Below are positions 36,101 to 43,535 of a DNA stretch of 50,629 bases, in pieces (position 1 is the first letter of the stretch; every line of letters begins with the position of its first letter). The notes under the pieces are model-generated. The model saw only the letters and a program-made list of their open reading frames with translations. It was not told where the DNA came from and did no database searches. The stretch covers positions 1-50,629 of the forward strand of contig JBNJEM010000002.1 in the NCBI GenBank assembly GCA_051745935.1. The letters are read 5' to 3'. The stretch is from JBNJEM01 sp051745935 (GTDB lineage Bacteria; Planctomycetota; Planctomycetia; Pirellulales; Pirellulaceae). The translations under genes and the position numbers were made by a program.

Positions 36101-36935
36101 TCAGTTCGATTCGGAGGGGGCCGCGATCACCACACCCCACTTGCCCGTGCTCAGCTCCTCGCCTTCCTTCATCCCCTTTTGGAACACGGAGCACAGGTTG
36201 CCCGGCCTGCGGTTGAAGAGCGGGCAGGCCTCGAGATCGGTTTTTTCGAAGCCGTCGGCCAGAAGCTCCGCTTCGAGGCTGTCCGGATTGCGGCCGGCCG
36301 AGGGGGTCACGACCCATGCCAGGCCCTCCCGGGCGCAGCGGAACGAGGCCCCGCCGATGGGCGCGCGGAAGAAGGTCTTGTCCGCGAGTTCCGGCGGTGG
36401 CTCGAGCAGGGCATAGTCGCGGTCGGCGAAGAGTTTGACGCCGCGTCGGAAGGTGTCGACGGCTCGGCCGCCCGCGTCGAGCGCGGCGGCGGGGGCGTCC
36501 CGGAAGGGGACCGGCGTCGCCGGACCGGTGGTCAAGGCCTCGATCATGGCGTTGCGCCCGGTTTTCTGGGCGAAGACCTGATCGAAGGGCGCCGGAATCG
36601 CCAGCGCGCCGGGCCGCGAGGCCCCGCGGTCGGCATAGTCCCGCAGCCGCGCCCACAGTTGGGCCACCTTTCCGGGCTGCGCGGCCGCCCGGTCATGGCT
36701 CTCCAGCGGATCCTCCGCCAAGTTGTAGAGCTCGGCGGACTCTGGGTCGAAGGGGATTGCAGACCAGCTTCCAGTCGCCCTCGCGCAGCGCCAGATGCGT
36801 CATGCCGCGCGCGCCGGTGACGACATAGGGCCGCGTGGCCGCGCCCCCGCGAAGCACGGGCAGCATGTCGAAACTGTCGCGGGCGGCCGCCCGCGGCAGC
36901 TCCACGCCGGGCAGCCGACCGCCATCAGCACGGAG
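36101..36935 (-). pseudogene. Sulfatase remnant: 5'-truncated and frameshifted
   Basis: The minus strand encodes the C-terminal part of an alkaline-phosphatase-superfamily sulfatase in two frames. The upstream part (about 36935 to 36745) reads RDSFDMLPVLRGG and ALREGDWKLVCNP; the downstream part (about 36758 to 36101) reads FDPESAELYNLAEDPLESHD and LWARLRDYADRG, followed by about 150 residues of an unfamiliar C-terminal extension. The break falls at the CCCC run near 36750; removing one C would join the frames. At the 5' side an in-frame TAG near 36935 ends the homology, so the catalytic N-terminal domain with the formylglycine Cys is missing. GC content is clearly higher than in flanking DNA, which suggests foreign origin. 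Confidence 0.75.
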
Positions 36936-37067
36936 CCTCTATTTGCAGTGTTTTCCGGTTTGCCTCGTGATTTTGGCACGCTGCTCGCTTCAAAGACCTG
37001 GTGCGCGGGGTTAGAATGTCGATTGGGTTTGGTATTTGGGCGTGAGGGCAAGCAGGGACGGTGAAGC

Positions 37068-37304
37068 ATGCCGACGATCGACATTATCGGCCCCTACAAG
37101 CTCTTCTTCTATTCCGCCGAAGGGACGGAGCCGCCTCACGTTCATGTCCGGAGAGACCGCGCAACGGCAAAATTCTGGCTCAACCCCGTGCGCCTGGCGA
37201 GGTCGCGGCGGTTCAGTGATTATGAACTGCGTTCACTACAGAAACGGATCGCAGAGAATCGGGAGCGTATCCTGGAGACATGGAATGAGCACTTTCACCG
37301 CTGA
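37068..37304 (+). CDS. DUF4160 family protein
   Basis: 78 residues. The IGPYKLFFYSAEGTEPPHVH opening and the RRDRATAKFWL segment are characteristic of DUF4160, a small family of unknown biochemical function that is often found next to a DUF2442 gene. Here the DUF2442 gene overlaps its 3' end by 20 bp. Such pairs are spread by horizontal transfer and have been suspected to be toxin-antitoxin-like; I know of no settled function. The start is ATG at 37068. Confidence 0.85.
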   Translation: MPTIDIIGPYKLFFYSAEGTEPPHVHVRRDRATAKFWLNPVRLARSRRFSDYELRSLQKRIAENRERILETWNEHFHR

Positions 37305-37596
37305 ACGAGACGTCTTCGCGGAGTCCGTTCGATTCTCCGAAGATTCGATGACTGTGTCCCTGGACGACGGGCGCGCCCTCTCCGTACCCTTAGCCTGGTA
37401 TCCGCGGTTGCTGCACGGATCAAGGGAGGAGCGGGAGAATTACGAGTTGATCGGCGACGGGGAGGGCATCCACTGGCCGGCGCTCGATGAGGACATCAGC
37501 GTCGAAGGACTACTGGCCGGCAAGCGGTCGGCAGAGAGTGACGCGTCTCTAACACGCTGGCTGGAGAAGCGCGGGAACGAAAATGGCGTTGGCTAG
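37285..37596 (+). CDS. DUF2442 family protein
   Basis: 103 residues. The segments VRFSEDSMTVSLDDGRALSV and PLAWYPRLLHGSREERENYE, followed by GIHWPALDEDISVEGLL, match DUF2442, a small beta-rich fold likely to bind nucleic acid or act as an antidote; that role is inferred. ATG at 37285 follows GGAG at eight bases and lies inside the end of the DUF4160 gene, so the two are translationally coupled. Confidence 0.87.
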   Translation: MSTFTAERDVFAESVRFSEDSMTVSLDDGRALSVPLAWYPRLLHGSREERENYELIGDGEGIHWPALDEDISVEGLLAGKRSAESDASLTRWLEKRGNENGVG

Positions 37597-37787
37597 AGGC
37601 CCTTGCGAGTAGGCATGAATGATTTTCGCGGGCGTAACCAGCGAATCCAGTTGAGCGGGGACCGCGTCAGGTCCATTTCCTGAAGCATGGCAAATGCCTT
37701 GGGCCCGACGTGACCGGTAATCACAACCTTGGCGCCACGTCCGGAAGAGTCGGAGTTCTTCGCGAGGAGTGCCGTGTGGTCGCTCAC
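37593..37787 (-). pseudogene. Scrap of a NifX/COG1433-like protein
   Basis: Only the stretch GAKVVITGHVGPKAFAMLQ (about 37730-37675 on the minus strand) resembles the core of the dinitrogenase iron-molybdenum cofactor (NifX/NafY) family. The residues before and after do not fit and the C-terminal half of the domain is lost. NifX-like genes commonly stand beside the kind of ATPase found at 39333, which supports the identification. It lies just downstream of the sigma54 activator on the same strand. Confidence 0.4.
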
Positions 37788-37796
37788 AATGAACGA

Positions 37797-39164
37797 TTAC
37801 ACTCGCCGTCCCCGGCCGTCGGCCTCGGGCGTGTCGGTGCCGTACGCGTTGATCTTGCGGTAGAGCGTGCTGACGCTGATCCCCAAGTCTTGGGCGGCTA
37901 GCTTACGGTTGCCGTTGCGGCGATGGAGCGTTTCGGTGACGAACAGTTTCTCCATGGCCTGCAGGCTCATGGGCTGGCCTTCTGGCATTCCCTGCCCCGC
38001 GGTCGGGCGGAGCTCGGGCGGCAAATGGCTCAGTTCGATCATCCCACCACGGCACAGGACGAAGGCCTGCTCGATGATGTTCTCCAACTCGCGGACATTG
38101 CCGGGGTAATCGTGCTCCATCAAGCGGGCCAGGACGTCATCCGAGACTCCCGCGATCTGCTTGCCCTGGAGGCGGTTGAACTTGGCGATCAGGTGGTCCA
38201 CCAGCAAGGGGATGTCCTCGCGGCGCTTGTCTAGGCCGGGCAGCGTCAGGTGGACGACGCGGATGCGGTAGTACAGATCCTCGCGGAACGCCCCCGTTCG
38301 AATCAGCTTGGTCAGGTTCTTGTTCGTGGCGACGATCACACGGACATCGACCGGCACGGGCTTGACGCTGCCAAGCGGCTCGACCAGGCGTTCCTGAAGC
38401 ACCCGTAGCAGCCGCACCTGCATGGCCGGAGAGACGTCGCCGATCTCGTCCAGGAAGGTCGTGCCGCCCTCGGCCAGTTGGAACCTTCCCGGCTTGTCCC
38501 GCTTGGCGTCGGTAAAAGCGCCGGCCTTGTGCCCGAAGAGCTCACTCTCCAGCAAGGTGTCCGGTAGTGCCGCACAGTTGACGGCTACGAAGGGCTTCCT
38601 CTTTCGAGAGGACAGGTTGTGAATCGCGCGGGCGAACAGCTCCTTGCCCGTCCCGCTGGGACCCTCGATTAGGACCGTGCTGCTGCTGGCGGCGATCTGC
38701 GGCAGGATCTCGAACAGGCGGATCATGGCCGGGCTTCTTCCGACGATGTCCTCAAAGCTGTAGCGGGCATGAAGCTCCTTCTGGAGCTGCTCGACTTGCG
38801 TCAGATCCTGGAAGGTCTCCACACCCCCGACGATCTCGCCATTCTTGCTTTTCAGCAGCGCCGTGGCGATGCGCAAGGGCACGCGCCGGCCGTTGTCGTT
38901 CACGATGTGGACGGTCGCATTGACGATGGGTTTGCCGGTCTCCATCGTCCGCCGCAAGGCGCAATCCTTCTCGCAGATGTTGGCCCGGAACACATCGCAA
39001 CACGGGCTGCCGATAGCTTGCTCCCTGGAAACGCCGGTGATGCGTTCAGCCGCCTGGTTGAACGCGGTAATCCGCCAATCGCGGTCGACGGTGAAGACAC
39101 CCTCGTTAATGGAATCGAGAATCGTGAACTCTCGGCTGAACGCGTCGTTTGGCTGCATCTTCAT
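37797..39164 (-). CDS. Sigma54-dependent transcriptional activator with Cys-rich PAS sensor
   Basis: 455 residues. An N-terminal PAS domain (about 12-125) carries four cysteines at 55, 56, 64 and 68 (SPCCDVFRANICEKDCALRR), a pattern that could bind iron or an Fe-S cluster or sense redox. The AAA+ domain has Walker A GPSGTGKE (168-175), the sigma54-contact loop GAFTDA (215-220) and Walker B TTFLDE (235-240). A Fis-type HTH closes the protein (RKLAAQDLGISVSTLYRKIN, about 427-446). All parts needed to activate sigma54 are intact. It is divergent from the MinD-type ATPase gene, which it may control. ATG at 39164 follows AGGGAAG. Confidence 0.93.
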   Translation of the reverse strand: MKMQPNDAFSREFTILDSINEGVFTVDRDWRITAFNQAAERITGVSREQAIGSPCCDVFRANICEKDCALRRTMETGKPIVNATVHIVNDNGRRVPLRIATALLKSKNGEIVGGVETFQDLTQVEQLQKELHARYSFEDIVGRSPAMIRLFEILPQIAASSSTVLIEGPSGTGKELFARAIHNLSSRKRKPFVAVNCAALPDTLLESELFGHKAGAFTDAKRDKPGRFQLAEGGTTFLDEIGDVSPAMQVRLLRVLQERLVEPLGSVKPVPVDVRVIVATNKNLTKLIRTGAFREDLYYRIRVVHLTLPGLDKRREDIPLLVDHLIAKFNRLQGKQIAGVSDDVLARLMEHDYPGNVRELENIIEQAFVLCRGGMIELSHLPPELRPTAGQGMPEGQPMSLQAMEKLFVTETLHRRNGNRKLAAQDLGISVSTLYRKINAYGTDTPEADGRGRRV

Positions 39165-39332
39165 GGCTTCCCTTTCCGGGGCTATCCAAGGCCACCTAAT
39201 CGGTCATTATAGAACGCCCATGCAGCGATAATCCACCATATTGCGCGATTACGAAATAAACGGACGGACGGGGGTTTTCACAACTCCTTTATTGACAGAC
39301 AGATACATGGGCACCGGCTCAGGATAGGCAGA
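39165..39332 (-). promoter_or_regulatory. Divergent regulatory region; TATAAT -10 for the activator
   Basis: On the minus strand a perfect TATAAT (39206-39211) lies about 40 bp ahead of the activator's start; the -35 is weak. I searched for the GG-N10-GC core of a sigma54 promoter facing the ATPase and found no exact match, so direct control by the activator is unproven. CTCCTTTATTGACAGACAGA upstream of the ATPase has a TTGACA without a good -10. Confidence 0.4.
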
Positions 39333-40268
39333 ATGAGACTCGCAGTGTCCAGTGGAAAAGGCGGCACCGGAAAGACCACGGTGGCTACGAACCTGGCCGT
39401 GACGGCCGCCAGGACCGGCCGAACCGTCGGCTACCTGGACTGCGACGTCGAGGAGCCCAACGGTTTTCTGTTTCTCGAACCGCAGATCAACGAGACGCGG
39501 CCGGTCAACGTGAGCATCCCCAAGGTGGACATCGAGAAGTGCAACGGCTGCGGCCAGTGCGGCAGGATCTGCCAGTACAGCGCCATCGTGTCCATGGACA
39601 AGCAGGTGCTTGTCTTCGCCGAACTCTGCCACGGCTGTGGTGGCTGCTGGCTAGTCTGCCCGACCAGGGCGATCACCGAGTTTCATCGACAGACCGGCCA
39701 ACTGTTGCTTGGCAAGGCCGGCGATGTGCATTGCGTCCAGGGGCTGTTGAACATCGGCGAGGCGATGAGCCCTCCGGTGATACGGGCCGTCAAGGAAGCT
39801 GCGCCGGAAGTGGACTTCCTGGTGATCGACTCCCCGCCGGGCACGTCCTGTCCGGTGATCGAGAGCGTCCGCGACAGCGATTTGGTGCTGCTAGTGACGG
39901 AGCCGACGCCCTTCGGCCTGAACGACCTGAGACTCGCCGTGAAGATGGTCCGTGCCTTGAAGCTGCCTTTTGCCGTCGTAATCAACCGCGCTGACATCGG
40001 CGATGGCGAGACCAAGGCGTACTGCGCCCGCCAGCGGATCGAGGTGCTGGCCGAGGTGCCCGACGACCGCCAAGTGGCCGAGGCGTATTCGCGAGGCGAA
40101 ATGGCGTGCGACGCGATTCCGAAATACCGGCAGCTTTACAGCGATCTGCTCGATCGGGTCATGGACAGGAGACCCCCCCATGCTCTCGGTGGAGAATCCG
40201 GAGCTTGTGGAGGCCGTCTTCGAGCGCTGGGGGCAGAAAGTATACGACTACTACAGCCAGGCGATTGA
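39333..40268 (+). CDS. MinD/Mrp-type P-loop ATPase with inserted ferredoxin domain (COG1149)
   Basis: Cytoplasmic ATPase of the SIMIBI class. Deviant Walker A GKGGTGKTT is at 8-16; an inserted 2[4Fe-4S] ferredoxin region has Cys70, 73, 76, 80 (CNGCGQCGRIC) and Cys99, 102, 105, 109 (CHGCGGCWLVC); the switch segment is LVIDSPPGTSCPV. Such proteins are linked to Fe-S or NifX-type cofactor handling. The native protein seems to end around residue 282 (LLDRVMD): from about 40180 on, the frame runs through the UroD fragment in the wrong frame, adding about 30 foreign residues. So the core is complete but the C-terminus is rebuilt by the deletion next door. Confidence 0.9.
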   Translation: MRLAVSSGKGGTGKTTVATNLAVTAARTGRTVGYLDCDVEEPNGFLFLEPQINETRPVNVSIPKVDIEKCNGCGQCGRICQYSAIVSMDKQVLVFAELCHGCGGCWLVCPTRAITEFHRQTGQLLLGKAGDVHCVQGLLNIGEAMSPPVIRAVKEAAPEVDFLVIDSPPGTSCPVIESVRDSDLVLLVTEPTPFGLNDLRLAVKMVRALKLPFAVVINRADIGDGETKAYCARQRIEVLAEVPDDRQVAEAYSRGEMACDAIPKYRQLYSDLLDRVMDRRPPHALGGESGACGGRLRALGAESIRLLQPGD

Positions 40269-40743
40269 ACTCCCCGAGGTCGGCGCGATCTTTCACGCCG
40301 GTGACCTGGGGTTTAAGACGGCGACCATGATGAGCCCGGAGTTCCTGAGAAAGAATGTGTTTCCATGGTTCCGCAAGTATGCGGCCTTGGCACACGACCA
40401 GGGCCAGACCTGCTGGTATCACTGCTGCGGGAATGTCCTTAATGTGATGGACGAGTTGATTGAAGACGTTCACATCGACGCCTTCCATTCCTTTCAGGAC
40501 GTGATCATTCCGATTGGCGAGTTCCAACGCCGTTACGGCGGTCGCGTGGCCGCGCTGGGCGGCGTGGACATGGACCCGCTCGCCCGCTTGGAGGAACCGG
40601 CTCTGCGGAAATACGTCCGAGACATTCTCCAAGAGTGCATGCCTGGGCGCTTTGCGCTAAAGTCCGGCAACACGGTGGCCAATTACATCCCGGTAGGGAA
40701 TTATTTCGCAATGGTAGACGAAGCCCGCCGGTGGGGCCGTTGA
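40180..40743 (+). CDS. C-terminal half of a UroD-family (corrinoid) methyltransferase
   Basis: 187 residues, against about 340 in intact members. The sequence matches the second half of the uroporphyrinogen decarboxylase superfamily: ENPELVEAVFERWGQKVYDY, then HAGDLGFKTATMMSP, HCCGNVLNVMDELIE and ALGGVDMDPLA. These segments fit the MtaA/MtbA-like branch that works on corrinoid-bound methyl groups better than true HemE. The N-terminal half of the barrel is missing, so it is unlikely to be active. ATG 40180 has AGGAG eight bases upstream, so it may still be translated. It overlaps the end of the ATPase frame by 89 bp; the junction of the two genes is near 40170-40185. Confidence 0.75.
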   Translation: MLSVENPELVEAVFERWGQKVYDYYSQAIELPEVGAIFHAGDLGFKTATMMSPEFLRKNVFPWFRKYAALAHDQGQTCWYHCCGNVLNVMDELIEDVHIDAFHSFQDVIIPIGEFQRRYGGRVAALGGVDMDPLARLEEPALRKYVRDILQECMPGRFALKSGNTVANYIPVGNYFAMVDEARRWGR

Positions 40744-40779
40744 GGCCCGGCGGCGGCGACGTAGGTTAGGAGAAAGACC

Positions 40780-40980
40780 ATGCCGATCTTTGAGTACGAA
40801 TGCAGCAAGTGCGGACATGTGACCGCGTTCCTGGAAAAGGCCAATGCTCGCCAGCCGCACAGGTGCGAGAAGTGCGGGTCGCAGGAGACGAAGAAGGTCT
40901 TCTCAAAATTCGCGGTCAAATCGGGAACGGCGTCGTCCTCAGACTCCAGTTGCCCGACCGGGACGTGCCCGCTTTCATGA
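40780..40980 (+). CDS. FmdB family zinc-ribbon protein
   Basis: 66 residues, MPIFEYECSKCGHVTAFLEK start, CxxC at 8/11 and CEKC in the middle, then a Ser/Thr-rich tail with another Cys pair (CPTGTC). This is the FmdB/putative regulatory zinc ribbon; members sit next to many metabolic operons and their job is unclear. AGGAG precedes ATG 40780. It appears intact, 36 bp after the UroD fragment. Confidence 0.9.
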   Translation: MPIFEYECSKCGHVTAFLEKANARQPHRCEKCGSQETKKVFSKFAVKSGTASSSDSSCPTGTCPLS

Positions 40981-41004
40981 CATGACGAGTGCCATGCCGG
41001 GAGC

Positions 41005-41667
41005 CTGTTCGACTTCGGACCGATAGCCGGTGACTATGACCGGTGGTATGCCACGCCGGCCGGACAGGCTCATGACCTTGTGCAGAAGGATGACGTGCGA
41101 GGGCTTCTTCGTCCTGCCTTGGCCGGGCAGACCTTGCTCGACGTGGGGTGCGGCACGGGGCACTGGATCGCGTTCTTTTCCGAAATGGGCTATACGGTCA
41201 CGGGAGTTGATGTGGCCCCGGCGATGATCGAGGTCGCCCGGTCCACTGTCCGAGGCTGCACGTTCCAAGTCGCCGATGCACATGATCTGCCGTTTGATGA
41301 TGGTTCTTTCGACGTCGTGGCCGCCATGGCGACGACGGAATTCCTATCTGACCCGTCAACTGCCATTGGGGAAATGGCCCGTTGTGCCAAGGAACATGGG
41401 CATCTCCTGGTCGGCACGCTCAATCGTCTTGCCCCGCTGAATCAACACCGCATCGCCAAAGTCAAGCAGCCGTACGCGTCGGCGCACCTTCTCTCGTCGG
41501 ATGAACTGCGAAGTCTATTGGCTCCCTTGGGTCGCGTCCGGATGGTAGCGTCATCGCCTCCGGGACATGGTCGCCACCCATCGCGGCTAAAGCACGTCGT
41601 GGGGCGGATTGCCGGGCTGCGGAGCAAGCTGAACGGCCCCTTCATCGTTGCGGAGGTGCGCCTATGA
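41005..41667 (+). CDS. SAM-dependent methyltransferase with a damaged 5' end
   Basis: Class I methyltransferase: motif I LLDVGCGTGHW, then GVDVAPAMIEVA and ADAHDLPFDDGSFDVV. The nearest usual start in frame is GTG 41080, but the reading upstream of it (SLFDFGPIAGDYDRWYATPA, from about 41002) is clearly part of the family's conserved N-terminus. No ATG, GTG or TTG exists in that extension; the frame opens straight after the FmdB stop. An ATG at 40982 is one base out of frame, so a single-base loss near 40990 would explain the arrangement. Either translation begins at GTG 41080 with a shortened protein, or at CTG 41005. The C-terminus overlaps the next gene by four bases. Confidence 0.75.
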   Translation: MFDFGPIAGDYDRWYATPAGQAHDLVQKDDVRGLLRPALAGQTLLDVGCGTGHWIAFFSEMGYTVTGVDVAPAMIEVARSTVRGCTFQVADAHDLPFDDGSFDVVAAMATTEFLSDPSTAIGEMARCAKEHGHLLVGTLNRLAPLNQHRIAKVKQPYASAHLLSSDELRSLLAPLGRVRMVASSPPGHGRHPSRLKHVVGRIAGLRSKLNGPFIVAEVRL

Positions 41668-42041
41668 ACACGGACATGGTGGTTCATGTGCCCACGGGTT
41701 CTCTGTTCGGTGGCGACCATCAGATCGCCCTCGATTCGTCGGTGGGTGGGCCTGCCGAGGTTCGGCCAACCATTCGCAAGGTCTATGTCGAACTCGCGTC
41801 CCCCACGCTGGAAGACCCCCGGCCGGACCTGCTGCGACTGGAAGAGAAGACAGGCCCATTCAAGGTGGACGTGGCCATGCTTCGGCATGCCCCCTCGCGG
41901 TTGCGACAGCAGGGCTACAAGGGCACGGCGCTGCTCTCCGACCACCAACTGATTGATCTTGAGGAGGGCGACACGACCGCGCGATGCTTCGGCGTGGTGA
42001 TCGACATCGGCAAACATCAACCCAGAAATACCGAAAGTTGA
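41664..42041 (+). CDS. Middle fragment of a COG3894/RACo-type corrinoid activation protein
   Basis: 125 residues. KVYVELASPTLEDPRPDLLR, the TALLSDHQLIDLEEGDTT segment and ARCFGVVIDIG match the linker region and the very first strand of the ASKHA ATPase domain in ATP-dependent reductive activators of corrinoid proteins (RACo, RamA; DUF4445). In intact members an N-terminal 2Fe-2S domain precedes and an ATPase domain of some 350 residues follows (VAVDIGTTT...). Both are missing: the frame starts within the linker and stops 10 residues after VVIDIG. Deletion junctions are therefore near 41664 and 42015. It cannot work as an activator. Confidence 0.65.
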   Translation: MNTDMVVHVPTGSLFGGDHQIALDSSVGGPAEVRPTIRKVYVELASPTLEDPRPDLLRLEEKTGPFKVDVAMLRHAPSRLRQQGYKGTALLSDHQLIDLEEGDTTARCFGVVIDIGKHQPRNTES

Positions 42042-42067
42042 ATGAGATACCATGACAAGTATGACAA

Positions 42068-43201
42068 ATGCAGATATCGGGCATGTCCCGCCAGCTTCGA
42101 AGGAACCCCCGTTCCGCAAGAATGTTCATGCTGGTCGCCATCTGGACGCGATGCGGGATGTGGGGGCTGATCGCCCTCATCGCCCTGCTGATGCCGGTGC
42201 AGAGCGTATGGATTCTCATCGTCTTCGTGTGCCTCATCTCAATCTACTCTCTGGGCGGCGGTATTGCTGTGCTTCCATTCAAGCAGGTCGTCACAGACAC
42301 GATTTCGCCGGATCGCCGGAGCACGTTCTTCGGACGGCGTTTGCTGATCGGGGGCATTCTCGCCGTTCTGGTGGGAGTGGTCGTCACGCAGGTGTTGGGG
42401 TCGGGGGCTCTTGTCTGGCCCCGCAATTACGGCATCCTGTTCGGGCTGTCATTCGTGAGCCTGGCGGGAGCCTACGCAGCAATGTCTCAGCTACGGTTCG
42501 CCCAGCGCTCCGGCACGGCCCAAGATGCTCGCCTTCGCCCGCTTCTCAAGGAAGTCGTGAGCGTATTCAAGGAATGTCCGATCTTGAAACGCCTTATTGC
42601 GGTCCGCCTGCTGTCGGGAGGTTTGCCGCTGGTCTTTCCTTTCTTGACGCTATATGCGACCCGCGAGCTGCACATCTCCCTAGCATGGGTCGGAGTCTAC
42701 GTCGCCGCGCGGCAGGCAGGAGGTATTCTGAGCAATCTTGGGTGGATGCCGCTGGGAGACAGGCTTGGAACGCAAGCTGTCATTCTCGCGGGGCTCGGAT
42801 TGGCTGTTGTGAGCTTTGCGGCCGTCCTCGTCTCGAATTCCGCAATTACTCTTGCCGTGGCCTTCGGACTGGCGGGCGGCGGCATGAGCGCCATGATCGT
42901 GGGGTTCAGCGGCTATATCTTGGAGCTTGGGACGCCGGAACTCCGCCCCCTGCTTTTCGCACTGGAAGACACGTTGCTGATGCCGCTGTACTTCATGCCG
43001 CTCTTCGGTGGATTGCTGGTGGATGTCTATGGGTATCAGCCCACCCTTCTGGTGGGAGGATCGCTTCTGCTGGCCGCGTTCGTCTGCGCGTGCGCGCTTT
43101 GTGAACCGAGGCGAGGAGACGCGGCATGCGGGCCGTGCACGCCGAGGCCACAAGGCATTCCGGCCCCGGAGTCAGAGAGTGGACAGGAGGACGTTCGATG
43201 A
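42068..43201 (+). CDS. MFS transporter, 5'-truncated
   Basis: 377 residues with about nine to ten membrane helices (first near 20-50). The start (RRNPRSARMFMLVAIWTRCG) corresponds to the loop and helix that normally come after roughly 90-150 residues in this MFS group, so the first helices are missing. The C-terminal half looks complete, with a hydrophilic tail (PRRGDAACGPCTPRPQG). The start at 42068 has no good ribosome binding site. Its stop overlaps the next start by four bases (ATGA), a native junction. Probably not functional. Confidence 0.72.
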   Translation: MQISGMSRQLRRNPRSARMFMLVAIWTRCGMWGLIALIALLMPVQSVWILIVFVCLISIYSLGGGIAVLPFKQVVTDTISPDRRSTFFGRRLLIGGILAVLVGVVVTQVLGSGALVWPRNYGILFGLSFVSLAGAYAAMSQLRFAQRSGTAQDARLRPLLKEVVSVFKECPILKRLIAVRLLSGGLPLVFPFLTLYATRELHISLAWVGVYVAARQAGGILSNLGWMPLGDRLGTQAVILAGLGLAVVSFAAVLVSNSAITLAVAFGLAGGGMSAMIVGFSGYILELGTPELRPLLFALEDTLLMPLYFMPLFGGLLVDVYGYQPTLLVGGSLLLAAFVCACALCEPRRGDAACGPCTPRPQGIPAPESESGQEDVR

Positions 43202-43308
43202 CACTCAACCTGCGCGAATTCACCCGTAAGGTGCGTATCCTGGACGGCGCCTGGGGCACTGAGCTGCAGCGTCGCGGCCTGTCGGCCAAGTTCCCGACGG
43301 ATGAGTGA
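43198..43308 (+). pseudogene. First 36 codons of a homocysteine S-methyltransferase (MetH-type) gene
   Basis: A perfect start region (AGGAGG eight bases before ATG 43198, stop-start overlap with the MFS gene) is followed by MTLNLREFTRKVRILDGAWG and TELQRRGL, the opening of the homocysteine-binding barrel (usually LDGAMGTELQ). The frame stops after SAKFPTDE at 43308, so over 250 residues of the domain are gone. Confidence 0.65.
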
Positions 43309-43350
43309 GAAAGATTGAAGGTTATCCTGGCATCCTGGGCTGGGTAAAAT

Positions 43351-43509
43351 ATGGAAGATGCGGCTGAATTTAGACTGTGGGTGGACAAGGCCGTCGGAAT
43401 GAAAAGTGACGTGCTTTACCGTAGTGTGATGGAAACAGTCAGCGAGATGGAAAAGGCCAGTGAAGGGCTGGCCCAGTTATTGAACGAGTTGTCGAAGAAG
43501 GATCCCTGA
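43351..43509 (+). CDS. Small ORF of 52 residues, possibly a fragment's tail
   Basis: MEDAAEFRLWVDKAVGMKSD followed by VLYRSVMETVSEMEKASEGL, then AQLLNELSKKDP. Composition is protein-like, acidic and helical, with heptad spacing of hydrophobic residues. No family recognised. It could be an independent small protein or the C-terminal end of a gene cut by the same deletions that shaped this region. No strong ribosome binding site. Confidence 0.4.
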   Translation: MEDAAEFRLWVDKAVGMKSDVLYRSVMETVSEMEKASEGLAQLLNELSKKDP

Positions 43510-43535
43510 GAGTTGGACTGCCAGGAATAATCGTC

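Noticed and set aside
43198..43308. A genuine 36-residue small protein
   Set aside because: The residues match the opening of the homocysteine methyltransferase barrel too well; a truncated gene is the better reading.
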